A DNA stretch of 19,406 nt from Cyclobacteriaceae bacterium (GCA_025363495.1 JANYDR010000221.1:1-19406); one strand, 5' to 3'; positions 1 to 8,031 are shown, numbered from the stretch's first letter. Notes: generated by a model from the letters alone, not told the origin. Translations and numbers: made by a program.

Positions 1-1
1 A

Positions 2-205
2 TTTAATAAAGGAGTTCTGGGGGATGATGCTGTTTATTTTTCAGATAAGAAAAAATTGGTTGAATGTTTTCAGATGATAGATCAATTGATTGAGAAGAAT
101 GGGGAAGAATTCAAGGACAAAAATTTTGATAAAATAACCAGCGTCTACAATTGGGAGAATATTACGACGCAACATGAAGAGCTTTTTCGGTTTTTGATGA
201 GGTAG
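2..205 (+). CDS. Glycosyltransferase family 4-like, C-terminal fragment (5' end outside window)
   Basis: The reading frame is open from the left edge and ends at TAG 203-205, giving 67 residues with no start in the window. The fragment begins with a GVLGDDAVYF-type segment and ends with a YNWENITTQHEELFRFL-type helix. This is the usual tail of GT-B group 1 glycosyltransferases: the last strand with a 'G.aa.yf' element, a helix of 'l...i..l', and a closing 'y.W..i...ye.l' helix. The catalytic domain lies upstream and cannot be seen. The sugar-lipid enzymes just downstream suggest that it belongs to an exopolysaccharide or O-antigen-like cluster. The family call rests on the tail alone. The coding assignment itself is fairly secure. 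Confidence 0.6.
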   Translation, partial: FNKGVLGDDAVYFSDKKKLVECFQMIDQLIEKNGEEFKDKNFDKITSVYNWENITTQHEELFRFLMR

Positions 206-291
206 GATGATGCATTCCTTCGTGGTCTCTGCTGTTAAGTGCCGCTGGACGGGTCTTGACCGCAACAAGAGTTATGTTTGTTAGATAGAAT

Positions 292-351
292 TTCGCAGAT
301 CGAATATTCCCGGATTTTCGCTTAGCTCTTAGAATTCTGTGAATCTGCGGG
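292..351. repeat. Imperfect inverted repeat (cgcagat / atctgcg) in the gap before the sugar transferase gene
   Basis: The 235-base gap between the glycosyltransferase fragment and the next gene has no coding potential that I trust. Within it, TTCGCAGAT (292-300) faces AATCTGCGGG (342-351), with 41 bases between them. Such 'cgcagatt' arms resemble dispersed non-coding repeats of Bacteroidota, but this is recognition by eye. Just before it, at 213-241, lies a 'CCTTCGTGGTCTCTG' stretch similar to material near 15020-15060. Confidence 0.35.
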
Positions 352-440
352 ATTTTATGAAAAAACCGCATTTAGTATCAATTTTTGCACTGGTTTGAAG
401 TTATGCGAAGTATTGGCCGATTTGGCTAATTTTGAAGTTC

Positions 441-1817
441 ATGAAATACCGGTTTTCAAGATATTTAAGGTTCTTGATCTTCCTTGGGGATATTCTAGTC
501 CTCAACGGACTTTTTGTTACGCTATACTTCACCGGCCACTTCGTTGTTGACACCTGGCAGCGTTCATGGTTTCTCTTCCTGGGGATATTAAATGTTTCCT
601 GGCTGGTAATCATTTTTTATACAAATCCCTACAAAGTTTCGCGGGTCTTTAATTTCGTTAAGATTATCGGCGAGATCGTCTATACTGTGTTCCAGCATTT
701 CCTGGTAACGTGTACGGCAATCTATTTGCTCGATTTTGAGCTTGTCCACAAATGGGGGCCACCCCTTGTTTATTCTGTATTTTTATTTTTTGTGTTGCTC
801 TGGCGACTCATGTTCTTTTATTTCTTACAGATCTACAGATCCCGGGGATATAATTTTCGTTCCGTTGTTGTCATTGGATATGGTGCCATTTCCCGGCAGA
901 TGGAATATTTTTTTAAGATGCATCCGGAGCATGGTTACCGTTTTATGGGATTCTTTGATGATGGCCACACCAATCCAAAGATCCTTGGAAAAGTCAGTGA
1001 GATAGAGGCCTATCTTAAATCCAATCCAACGGATGAAATCTATTGCTGTCTTCCGTACATTAAGTATGGTGCTATTAAAAAAATTATAGACATCGGCGAA
1101 GAGCGATTCATTAAAGTTAAGCTCATTGCTGACTACCGAGCATTCTCGTTTAAGGGACTGGAACTCGAACGTTACGATCATATTCCCGTACTCAATGTCA
1201 CATCCATGCCGCTGGATGATAGAAGAAACCAGGTCATGAAACGTGCCTTCGACCTTATTTTCTCAGGATTTCTCACCATTATTATTTTCTCGTGGCTGTT
1301 CCCGTTAATTGCTCTTGCTATTAAGTTGGATTCACGAGGCCCGGTGTTTTTCCGCCAGCGTAGAACAGGTCAGAATAACAATGAATTCTGGTGTCTTAAA
1401 TTCAGAACAATGCAGGTCAATGATCAATCGGATCATCAGCAGGCTTCACGCAACGATTCCCGCATTACCAGAATTGGTAATTTTCTTCGTAAAACGAGTC
1501 TCGACGAATTACCTCAGTTTTTAAATGTCCTCGGTGGCGAAATGTCTGTTGTTGGTCCAAGACCACATATGTTAAAGCACACCGAAGAGTATTCAAAAGT
1601 GATCGGGAAATTCATGGCGCGCCATTTTGTAAAACCTGGAGTTACAGGATTAGCTCAAAGTAAAGGTTATCGGGGAGAAACGAAGACAATCCTGGATATG
1701 AAAAACCGCGTTAAACTCGACCGGTTTTATATCGAAAACTGGTCATTCCTTCTGGATATAAAGATCATTATTCAAACTGTCTTTGAACTTCTGCGGGGAA
1801 GCGAAAAGGCTTATTGA
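441..1817 (+). CDS. Undecaprenyl-phosphate sugar phosphotransferase (WcaJ/WbaP-type exopolysaccharide initiating enzyme)
   Basis: This enzyme would transfer a hexose-1-phosphate from a nucleotide sugar to undecaprenyl phosphate at the inner membrane, the first step of exopolysaccharide or capsule unit assembly. From ATG 441 it is 458 residues. Four membrane helices lie at about 8-28, 43-64, 80-100 and 108-130. A Rossmann-like CoA-binding segment with VVVIGYGAI follows at about 142. The bacterial sugar transferase domain starts at residue 266 (MKRAFDLIFSGF) with a further hydrophobic segment. It carries the FRQRRTGQNN and KFRTM motifs, the catalytic Asp-Glu pair in SLDELPQ, then VVGPRPH and PGVTGLAQ. 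Length and domain order match the full-length PoprN/WcaJ class. An in-frame TTG at 432 would add three residues; the ATG is preferred. The next gene starts 5 bases after the stop. The sugar specificity cannot be read from the sequence. Confidence 0.93.
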   Translation: MKYRFSRYLRFLIFLGDILVLNGLFVTLYFTGHFVVDTWQRSWFLFLGILNVSWLVIIFYTNPYKVSRVFNFVKIIGEIVYTVFQHFLVTCTAIYLLDFELVHKWGPPLVYSVFLFFVLLWRLMFFYFLQIYRSRGYNFRSVVVIGYGAISRQMEYFFKMHPEHGYRFMGFFDDGHTNPKILGKVSEIEAYLKSNPTDEIYCCLPYIKYGAIKKIIDIGEERFIKVKLIADYRAFSFKGLELERYDHIPVLNVTSMPLDDRRNQVMKRAFDLIFSGFLTIIIFSWLFPLIALAIKLDSRGPVFFRQRRTGQNNNEFWCLKFRTMQVNDQSDHQQASRNDSRITRIGNFLRKTSLDELPQFLNVLGGEMSVVGPRPHMLKHTEEYSKVIGKFMARHFVKPGVTGLAQSKGYRGETKTILDMKNRVKLDRFYIENWSFLLDIKIIIQTVFELLRGSEKAY

Positions 1818-1822
1818 TTTGT

Positions 1823-2893
1823 ATGATTTCGTTGACGCGCCTGGCTGTTTTTTCATTTATTGCTTTCCTGATTTCCTTTTTGCTATTCCCGGTTATTATT
1901 AAAATCTTTAAGCAGCTCAAATGGTTTGATGCTCCGGGAACGCACAAGATCCATTCTGATTTTGTTCCGTCAATGGGAGGGGTAGCGATTCTAGTAGGTG
2001 CCTTCCTGGCATTGATCATGACGTTGCCATTTTTGCAATGGATAAGCATGAAGTACTTTTTTATTTCTGCTTTTCTTATGTTCTTAATTGGTCTCAGGGA
2101 CGATGTGCTTGCCTTGAGTCCGCGACAAAAATTATTCAGTCAGTTTCTTCCGGTCTTTGTCCTGGTGTTTTTAGATCATCTCATGCTTGTTTCTCTTTAT
2201 GGATTCGTGGATGATGTATATTTTTCCCCGCCGGTGGCTTACTTAATAAGCCTGTTTACTGTCATAATAATAACTAACGCGTATAATCTGATTGATGGCA
2301 TTGACGGGCTTGCAGGCACAATAGGATTATTGGCTCTGTTTTTTTACGGTGTATGGTTTTTTGTGGCCGGTCAGCCGTACTTAAGTCTGGTTGCATTATG
2401 TTTTGCGGGCGCCTTGATAGCGTTTTTGCTTTTCAACTGGCAACCGTCCAGGATTTTTATGGGAGATACAGGTGCTCTGACAGTAGGATTGGTTTTGTCG
2501 TACTTCTCTATCAGGTTTATCAATTTCAATTTTCAATTGCCGGTTGATCACATTGCAAAATTTAACGCTTCGATTTCCACGGCAGTTTGTGTTATGATCA
2601 TACCTGTTTTTGATACGCTCCGGATAATTATTATTCGCCTTCGGAATAAACAATCCCCGTTTCATGCCGACCGCAACCATCTTCATCACCGGCTTTTGGC
2701 TTTTGGTTTTTCTCACTCTACGGCCGTAAAATGGATCACTGGAATTAATCTTTTCTTTATAAGTCTGGCTCTTTTGCTAAAATCCCAGCCTGACGTGGTA
2801 TTATTGCCGATTGCCATAATGATCTGTCTGATCATTAGCTTTGTGCTGAAAAAAAAGCAGCAGTCAATACTCAATTCGTTTAACAATGCTTGA
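1823..2893 (+). CDS. WecA/MraY-family polyprenyl-phosphate HexNAc-1-phosphate transferase
   Basis: This is a polytopic membrane enzyme (356 residues from ATG 1823) that transfers a HexNAc-1-phosphate from a UDP-sugar to undecaprenyl phosphate. Visible family motifs, in order, are a GGVAIL segment near the N-terminus, the Mg-binding GLRDDVLALSPRQKL loop, NAYNLIDGIDGLAG, FMGDTGALTVG, and the cytoplasmic HADRNHLHHRLL loop typical of WecA/TagO rather than cell-wall MraY. The rest is nearly all hydrophobic helices, as expected for about 10-11 membrane spans. The alternative start TTG 1814 overlaps the upstream gene and is less attractive. The gene follows the WcaJ-type gene after 5 bases, and its last 8 bases overlap the start of pheS. 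It could serve O-antigen, capsule or another surface glycan. WecA-like is more likely than MraY. Confidence 0.92.
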   Translation: MISLTRLAVFSFIAFLISFLLFPVIIKIFKQLKWFDAPGTHKIHSDFVPSMGGVAILVGAFLALIMTLPFLQWISMKYFFISAFLMFLIGLRDDVLALSPRQKLFSQFLPVFVLVFLDHLMLVSLYGFVDDVYFSPPVAYLISLFTVIIITNAYNLIDGIDGLAGTIGLLALFFYGVWFFVAGQPYLSLVALCFAGALIAFLLFNWQPSRIFMGDTGALTVGLVLSYFSIRFINFNFQLPVDHIAKFNASISTAVCVMIIPVFDTLRIIIIRLRNKQSPFHADRNHLHHRLLAFGFSHSTAVKWITGINLFFISLALLLKSQPDVVLLPIAIMICLIISFVLKKKQQSILNSFNNA

Positions 2894-3905
2894 ACAAGTA
2901 GAATCCCTGAAGAAAGAAATACAGTCATTTCAACCGGTAACGTCTATCGAAGTTGAGTCTTTTCGTCTGAAATATCTTAGCCGTAAAGGAATCATTCCGC
3001 TGTTGTTTGACGATTTGAAGACTCTTTCCCCTGAAAAGAAGAAGGAAACGGGAAAGCCCCTTAACGAGCTCAAGCAGCTTGCGGAGACGAGACTAAAAGA
3101 GTGGAGTTCTATCGGGGAGAAGAGTGAAGCGAGTCAAACGGATATCGATCTGACACTGCCTCCGGTCCCAAATAAAATCGGGAGCCTGCATCCCTTGAAT
3201 CTTACACGCTATCATATTATAGAGATTTTTGAACGCCTTGGTTTTAATGTTGCTGATGGTCCGGAAATTGAAGATGATTGGCATAATTTCTCAGCACTTA
3301 ATTTTCCTGAGAATCATCCTGCACGTGAAATGCAAGATACGTTCTTTATTTCAAAAAATCCGGACATGCTTCTTCGGACGCATACTTCCAATGTGCAGAT
3401 TCGATTGATGGAAAAACAAAAGCCCCCCATTCGCGCCATTATGCCTGGACGGGTTTATCGCAATGAAGCAATCTCAGCCAGAGCACATTGCTTTTTCCAC
3501 CAGGTAGAAGGATTGTATGTTGATAAGAATGTGAGCTTCGCGGATCTGAAGCAGACTCTTTATCATTTCGCAAAAGAAATGTTTGGTAAGGACACGAAGA
3601 TCAGGTTAAGACCTTCCTTCTTCCCATTCACTGAGCCCAGTGCAGAAATAGACATCTCTTGCTTCATTTGTCACGGAGCGGGTTGCAATATCTGTAAACA
3701 TACCGGATGGGTTGAGATTGCCGGTTCAGGAATGGTTCATCCCAATGTATTACGCAACAGTGGTGTTGATCCTGAAGAATATACAGGTTTTGCTTTTGGA
3801 ATGGGAATCGAGCGTGTGACAATGCTTCGATATGGTATTGACGATCTTCGTTTATTTTCCGAAAATGATATTCGCTTTTTAAAGCAATTCAAACCCGTGT
3901 TATGA
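2886..3905 (+). CDS. pheS: Phenylalanine--tRNA ligase alpha subunit
   Basis: This is the catalytic subunit of the cytoplasmic alpha2-beta2 phenylalanyl-tRNA synthetase, 339 residues and the usual length. The N-terminal coiled-coil arm (about 1-80) precedes the class II core. Key stretches are LRTHTSNVQIRLM, the motif 2 region MPGRVYRNEAISARAHC with FHQVEGLYVD, RPSFFPFTEPSAEID, and motif 3 with FAFGMGIERVTMLRYGI. Four cysteines at 259, 262, 267 and 270 (CFICHGAGCNIC) form the small knuckle seen in bacterial PheS. The NEAISARAHC version of motif 2, instead of the enterobacterial one, is what I recall for Bacteroidota. The ATG at 2886 lies inside the end of the upstream gene, and the stop overlaps the next start as ATGA. 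No pheT is in the window, which suggests that alpha and beta are unlinked here. Confidence 0.98.
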   Translation: MLEQVESLKKEIQSFQPVTSIEVESFRLKYLSRKGIIPLLFDDLKTLSPEKKKETGKPLNELKQLAETRLKEWSSIGEKSEASQTDIDLTLPPVPNKIGSLHPLNLTRYHIIEIFERLGFNVADGPEIEDDWHNFSALNFPENHPAREMQDTFFISKNPDMLLRTHTSNVQIRLMEKQKPPIRAIMPGRVYRNEAISARAHCFFHQVEGLYVDKNVSFADLKQTLYHFAKEMFGKDTKIRLRPSFFPFTEPSAEIDISCFICHGAGCNICKHTGWVEIAGSGMVHPNVLRNSGVDPEEYTGFAFGMGIERVTMLRYGIDDLRLFSENDIRFLKQFKPVL

Positions 3906-4756
3906 CACGACCCATTCGCACCGTAGCAATAGTAGGTGCGGGCACGATGGGCCTTGGCATAGCACAGTTATGCGCAACTTCAGGTTTCAATACTATTTTG
4001 TATGACGTACAAAAAACGCAGGTGGAGGCAGCCCTCCGTTCGATCAATAAGAATCTTTCTCTCTCTGTCGAAAAAGGGAAAATCACAAACGGGCAAAAAA
4101 TAGAAACACTCTCAAGAATTACTTCGGCGAACGCTTTGTCTGATTTGCGTGCCGACCTTGTCATAGAAGCGGCAATTGAAAAACTTGAAATTAAACGCCA
4201 GCTTTTTTTGGAGCTTGAGAAAATCAATGATGGGAAAGCTATCCTTGCCACCAATACATCTTCCATATCTATAACCCGGATAGCGGAGGTTTTAAATATC
4301 CAATCCAATTGTATTGGATATCATTTTTTCAATCCGGCAGACCGTATGAAGCTGGTGGAAATTATTTCAGGAGTTGCAACAGATCCCTCCCTGGTGGAGA
4401 TAATGAAGGAATTTTCTATCCGGATTGGAAAAATAGCTGTACTGGCAAAAGATTCTCCCGGATTTATCGTTAATCGTGTGGCGAGGCATTTTTATGTTGA
4501 ATCGTTGAAATTGCTGGAAGAGGGCGTTGCAGATGTGGCTACTATTGATGCACTGCTTCGTTCATCTGGATTTAAAATGGGGCCATTCGAATTGATGGAC
4601 CTTATTGGAGTGGACACCAACCTTGCGGTTACTACCTCGGTGTATGAGGGATTTCATAATAATCCGAAGTTTAAGCCGAGCCCCATTCAGCAGGAGTTGG
4701 TGAAAAATGGAAACTTTGGAAGAAAGATGGGGAAGGGTTTTTATGAATATAAGTAA
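3902..4756 (+). CDS. 3-hydroxyacyl-CoA / 3-hydroxybutyryl-CoA dehydrogenase
   Basis: This is an NAD(P)-dependent oxidoreductase interconverting 3-hydroxyacyl-CoA and 3-oxoacyl-CoA, 284 residues and the normal length for the stand-alone bacterial enzyme. The N-terminal Rossmann fold carries GAGTMG at residues 12-17. The catalytic set can be placed exactly: Ser120 (in TNTSSIS), His141 (GYHFFNP), Glu153 (KLVEI) and Asn191 (IVNRV). The spacings of 21, 12 and 50 match the well-studied human enzyme. The C-terminal dimerisation domain shows GPFELMDLIGVD and ends with FGRKMGKGFYEY. The start codon overlaps the pheS stop by four bases (ATGA), so translation is probably coupled. The chain-length preference and the direction (fatty acid or phenylacetate breakdown, or butyryl-CoA formation) cannot be decided from context. 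Confidence 0.95.
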   Translation: MTRPIRTVAIVGAGTMGLGIAQLCATSGFNTILYDVQKTQVEAALRSINKNLSLSVEKGKITNGQKIETLSRITSANALSDLRADLVIEAAIEKLEIKRQLFLELEKINDGKAILATNTSSISITRIAEVLNIQSNCIGYHFFNPADRMKLVEIISGVATDPSLVEIMKEFSIRIGKIAVLAKDSPGFIVNRVARHFYVESLKLLEEGVADVATIDALLRSSGFKMGPFELMDLIGVDTNLAVTTSVYEGFHNNPKFKPSPIQQELVKNGNFGRKMGKGFYEYK

Positions 4757-5201
4757 AGCATCAAGGACAATAATCCTAACATTTGCATTGATTACTGCCT
4801 GTGGTCGTGATCTCACTGATGATCCTATTCCTGTAATAACTTTTGCCGATGGTATTGTAAATCTTTACTTACCAGAGAATCAGCCCCTCGCTGTAGATGG
4901 TGGTTATCGGGTACTTTCTGCTATTTCAGGGCATAGTGTAGGGGTGAGGGGAATTATTCTATATCGAAAAGATGTAGCGAACTATTTTGCCTTTGAGATC
5001 AATTGCTCATATCATCCAAATGAAGCCAGTGCAAATGTCTCTGTGCATCCGTCACATTTGTACATGACATGCACGGGGTGCGGATCCAATTTTAGTTTTA
5101 CTGATGGCTCCCCGACAGGAGGAGTTGCTTGGCGGCCCTTGCGTAGATACCAAACGTCGCTTAGTGGAGGGTATCTTACCGTTACGAGTGATATATTATA
5201 A
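4743..5201 (+). CDS. Small lipoprotein with Rieske-like C-terminal domain
   Basis: This is a 152-residue exported protein. An upstream ATG at 4707 is possible, but ATG 4743 places a proper lipoprotein signal at the N-terminus (charged start, hydrophobic run, LITAC with Cys20), so that start is chosen. It overlaps the dehydrogenase end by 14 bases. The C-terminal half resembles a Bacteroidota family of short Rieske-type lipoproteins: VGVRGIILYR, an FEINCSYHP segment (Cys88, His91), a TCTGCGS segment (Cys110, Cys113), then DGSPTGG and a PLRRYQTSL strand. Classical Rieske clusters use Cys-x-His and Cys-x2-His; here the pattern is Cys-x2-His and Cys-x2-Cys, so binding of a 2Fe-2S cluster is not assured and a single metal or no metal is possible. 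The role is unknown. It is the last gene of the rightward block. Confidence 0.8.
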   Translation: MNISKASRTIILTFALITACGRDLTDDPIPVITFADGIVNLYLPENQPLAVDGGYRVLSAISGHSVGVRGIILYRKDVANYFAFEINCSYHPNEASANVSVHPSHLYMTCTGCGSNFSFTDGSPTGGVAWRPLRRYQTSLSGGYLTVTSDIL

Positions 5202-5215
5202 CTCCACTCAAACTC

Positions 5216-5298
5216 ACTTTTACATTCTACATTGAGCATTTTACATTCTTAATTCAATGAATGTAAAATGATGAACACTCAATGTAAAATGTAAAAGT
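5216..5298. terminator. Long hairpin between convergent genes (dispersed-repeat-like, possible bidirectional terminator)
   Basis: An arm beginning ACTTTTACATTCTACATTGA (5216-5248) pairs with an arm at 5259-5298. There is one mismatch and an eight-base bulge, with a 10-base loop (5249-5258). The unit CATTTTACATTC / GAATGTAAAATG occurs inside both arms. It fills almost the whole gap between the Rieske-like lipoprotein and the oppositely oriented permease, where a two-way terminator would be useful. The pairing is seen directly; the terminator role is inferred. It could equally be a copy of a small mobile or REP-like repeat. Confidence 0.55.
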
Positions 5299-5316
5299 AA
5301 AGTAGTGAATTTGACA

Positions 5317-6768
5317 TTAGTTTCCTCCCTTTCTCAGCACACTATTCTTCTTGCTATAAAGGAAATAAACAAATAAGCCAACGACCAACCAGGCAAAGGC
5401 TGAGAGTTGAGTTACATAGTCAAGCGAGAAGATCAATGACGAGCATATAAGTATTCCAAGAATAGGTACCAATGGAACCAACGGAGTTTTGAAAGGTCTC
5501 ACCGCGGTGGGATTTGAAATACGCATAACCCAAATCCCGGCGCACACCAAAACAAATGCGAACAACGTACCAAAGCTTGTCAGATCACCGGCCACATTTC
5601 CAGGAACAAATGCGGCAAACAGAGATACAAATAAAAACAAAATCATGTTTGATTTGAACGGTGTGCGGAATTTTGGATGAAGCTCGGAGAAGACTTTTGG
5701 AACAAGTCCATCCTTAGACATAGAATAAAATACGCGTGACTGTCCCATTAACATGACAAGTATCACCGAAGAGAACCCGGCAAGAATGGCAACTGTAACT
5801 AGTGTACCAAGCCATCCATAACCATGCATATATGTATTGATTGCATATACAACGGAAGCTTCCTTGCCAGCGACTTTAAATTCCTGCCAGTTGGCAACTC
5901 CAGTAAGAACATGAGAGAATAAAACGAAAAGGATTGTACAGATCACCAGCGAACCAAGAATGCCAATTGGCATGTCGCGTTTTGGATTTTTTGCCTCTTG
6001 TGCCGCTGTAGACACTGCATCAAAACCAATGAATGCAAAGAAGACTATACTCGCTCCGCCCAATACACCACCCCATCCATGCCTGTTCCAGGCTTCATGA
6101 CCTGTTTGATCAGGAATAGTGAATGGAACATAATTCTCAGGATTAATGAAGCCCCAGCCTACTGCGATGAGGATAAGGACAATGGAAACTTTTATCACAA
6201 CAATAACTGAATTGACAGTGGCAGATTCCTGCGTGCCCTTAATAAGTATCAACGTAAGAACGATGAGAATAAAAACTGCCGGTACGTTCATAATACCCTG
6301 GGCTCCTGTCGCCAATGAATGCTCCCAGGGGGAGTGACACCATTCATACGGTATCCGTCCTCCCAACAGGCTATTGAGGTATTCACTCCATCCTATAGAA
6401 ACAGTAGCTGCCGCGAGTGCATATTCAAGTATCAATGCCCAGCCGATAATCCATGCCAGGAATTCACCCATTGTGACATATGCATAGGCATAGGCGCTGC
6501 CCGCAATCGGTATCATGGAAGCAAACTCGGCGTAACAAAGTCCTGCGAAAGCGCAACCTATGCCCGCGATGATATAGGAAACAACCACACCAGGTCCTGC
6601 TGCATCTCCGGCAGCAGCAGCGGTGCGGACGAAAAGACCTGCACCGATAATAGCGCCTATACCGAGTGCAATCAGATTAAGGGGTCCCAGGGTTCGCTTA
6701 AGCCCCTTGCTGGTGTCGGCAGCTTGCTCCATTAATTGCGCCAGTGGCTTCTTGATAAATAGACTCAT
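5317..6768 (-). CDS. APC-superfamily cationic amino acid permease (YfnA/CAT type)
   Basis: This is an inner-membrane amino acid transporter of 483 residues with about 12-13 hydrophobic segments. The first helix carries the substrate-binding signature LNLIALGIGAIIGAGLFV at about residues 31-48, and the later segment VFFAFIGFDAVSTAAQEAKNP is the conserved helix 6 region of the CAT branch. Other familiar stretches are GSAYAYAYVTMGEFLAWIIGW and FYSMSKDGLVPKVFSELHPKFRTP. The start ATG is at 6766-6768 on the minus strand, with a good Bacteroidota-type promoter 32 bases upstream. The gene is probably transcribed alone. The substrate within the group (lysine/arginine or a wider range) cannot be told. 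Confidence 0.93.
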   Translation of the reverse strand: MSLFIKKPLAQLMEQAADTSKGLKRTLGPLNLIALGIGAIIGAGLFVRTAAAAGDAAGPGVVVSYIIAGIGCAFAGLCYAEFASMIPIAGSAYAYAYVTMGEFLAWIIGWALILEYALAAATVSIGWSEYLNSLLGGRIPYEWCHSPWEHSLATGAQGIMNVPAVFILIVLTLILIKGTQESATVNSVIVVIKVSIVLILIAVGWGFINPENYVPFTIPDQTGHEAWNRHGWGGVLGGASIVFFAFIGFDAVSTAAQEAKNPKRDMPIGILGSLVICTILFVLFSHVLTGVANWQEFKVAGKEASVVYAINTYMHGYGWLGTLVTVAILAGFSSVILVMLMGQSRVFYSMSKDGLVPKVFSELHPKFRTPFKSNMILFLFVSLFAAFVPGNVAGDLTSFGTLFAFVLVCAGIWVMRISNPTAVRPFKTPLVPLVPILGILICSSLIFSLDYVTQLSAFAWLVVGLFVYFLYSKKNSVLRKGGN

Positions 6769-6799
6769 GAGTGTAGTAGGTTAGGAAATTGTTAACTCC

Positions 6800-6828
6800 T
6801 AAAAGTAAAAAGAATAATGTATTTCAAA
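6800..6828 (-). promoter_or_regulatory. Bacteroidota-type promoter for the amino acid permease
   Basis: On the minus strand TTTG (complement of 6825-6828) is followed by 17 bases and then TACTTTTA (complement of 6800-6807). The Bacteroidota consensus is TTTG / TTG, a 17-23 base spacer and TAnnTTTG, so the -7 element matches 7 of 8 counting the free positions. It implies a leader of roughly 25 bases before the permease ATG. Confidence 0.5.
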
Positions 6829-6924
6829 ACATACCCTTCAGCTGGAAGGATTCAAATTTGATGAGTGGGGGTATAAATCCATTCTCAATGAAATTGCCCG
6901 TCCGATTGAGCCTGGCACCTCGTT

Positions 6925-8031
6925 TTATTCAAGCCATTTCTCCTCTTCTAATAAAGAAATAATCTTTTCACGGTAGAGATAGACATCGTACGGTGCATTG
7001 TGGAGGATCACAAATAATATCCCCTTTTCAGGAAAAGCCACATAATTTGCAGCAAAACCTCCCTGGTGCCCAGTGTGCTCAGCAGTATTTGTACTATCCA
7101 CCGTAACTACCTGCCATGACCATCCGCGATCGGCTGGTTTTGAATCCGCCCAGTTGGGAAATATCTTTATTTTCCTTGAATCCCTGATTGTTTCGGTTGA
7201 TAGAAATTTTGCTTTTCGAAGAGCCATTTCATAGAGCGCAAGCTCCTCTACAGAACTCCACACTCCTCCGTTTCCCGAGGCGCAGAATGTTGGCTCTTCA
7301 CCAAAATCATCTTCTGTCCATTGATGGGCGATCATTGTATAAGCATGAGAAACCCCTTCACTTGGATGAGCCCCATCGGTGATCGTGCTTTTGACCATAC
7401 CAGTGGGTATAAAGATTTTTTCTTTGACAAAATCCTGCCACTTCTGACCACTTACCTGTTCGATGATAAGTGCCAGCGCATTATATGCGGGATTGGAGTA
7501 ATTATATTTTGAACCAGGTTCAAACTCCAGCGTATCGGTTTGCGTAATAGGATACCAGTTCTGAGCATCGTTTGCTGTGAGAAAGAAAACCGAATCCTTA
7601 CTCACCTGACGGTTATCGGGAAGGCCAGACGTGTGAGTAAGCAGGTGTTTGATCTTTACTTTTTTGGCAATGTCTTTATTCTTGAAGTTCGGGAAATATT
7701 TGAGGAGGTCGTCTTCAACTGAAAGTTTCCCTTGCTCTTGTAGGATAAGAATACCATTGGCTGTAAAAGTTTTTGAAATAGAGCCAAGGTTAAAAAGAGT
7801 CTTGGTGGTGATAAGTTCTTTTGTTTTAAGATCAGCGAATCCGTATCCTTTTGAAAAGATGATAGAGGTGTCTCTTAGCAGCAGCACCGCTCCTCCTGGC
7901 TGATCGGCAGGATATTGTTGGGAAAAATAAGAATCTAGTTTATCAGCTAGCGTTAACTTTTTCTTCTTCGAGCAGGCTGTGATCAAAACCGATAGAATAT
8001 AAATTGAAAGAATGACGGGTTTTATATTCAT
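6925..8031 (-). CDS. Serine hydrolase lipoprotein, beta-lactamase/DD-peptidase family (class C-like)
   Basis: This is a 368-residue exported lipoprotein. The signal ends in LITAC with Cys20, followed by a lysine-rich stretch. The penicillin-binding-protein fold motifs are present in order: Ser84-x-x-Lys87 in GSISKTF, Tyr178-Ser-Asn180 in YNYSNPAYN, and His319-Thr-Gly321 in EHTGHQGG. A LLTHTSGLPD segment at about 130-139 is typical of the AmpC/esterase-like 'beta-lactamase' (Pfam PF00144) group. Members include D-aminopeptidases, esterases and cell-wall enzymes. A true antibiotic-hydrolysing role is not indicated, and the substrate is unknown. It sits between the permease and the glycosidase on the same strand, with gaps of 156 and 145 bases, so separate transcription is likely. 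Confidence 0.92.
   Translation of the reverse strand: MNIKPVILSIYILSVLITACSKKKKLTLADKLDSYFSQQYPADQPGGAVLLLRDTSIIFSKGYGFADLKTKELITTKTLFNLGSISKTFTANGILILQEQGKLSVEDDLLKYFPNFKNKDIAKKVKIKHLLTHTSGLPDNRQVSKDSVFFLTANDAQNWYPITQTDTLEFEPGSKYNYSNPAYNALALIIEQVSGQKWQDFVKEKIFIPTGMVKSTITDGAHPSEGVSHAYTMIAHQWTEDDFGEEPTFCASGNGGVWSSVEELALYEMALRKAKFLSTETIRDSRKIKIFPNWADSKPADRGWSWQVVTVDSTNTAEHTGHQGGFAANYVAFPEKGILFVILHNAPYDVYLYREKIISLLEEEKWLE

Noticed and set aside
427..434. Perfect TAATTTTG match to the TAnnTTTG -7 promoter element before the sugar transferase gene.
   Set aside because: No TTTG or TTG lies 17-23 bases upstream, and it is only 6 bases from the ATG, which would leave no leader. Likely chance in AT-rich sequence.
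825..1181. 118-residue minus-strand frame inside the sugar transferase gene.
   Set aside because: Antisense to the conserved domain of a well-supported gene, with no recognisable motif.
6818..6964. Open plus-strand frame that reads like protein (FKFDEWGYKSILNEIARPIE) before the permease gene.
   Set aside because: Fewer than 50 codons, no start codon, runs into the end of the serine hydrolase gene on the other strand, and overlaps the likely permease promoter. A decayed fragment is possible but cannot be supported.
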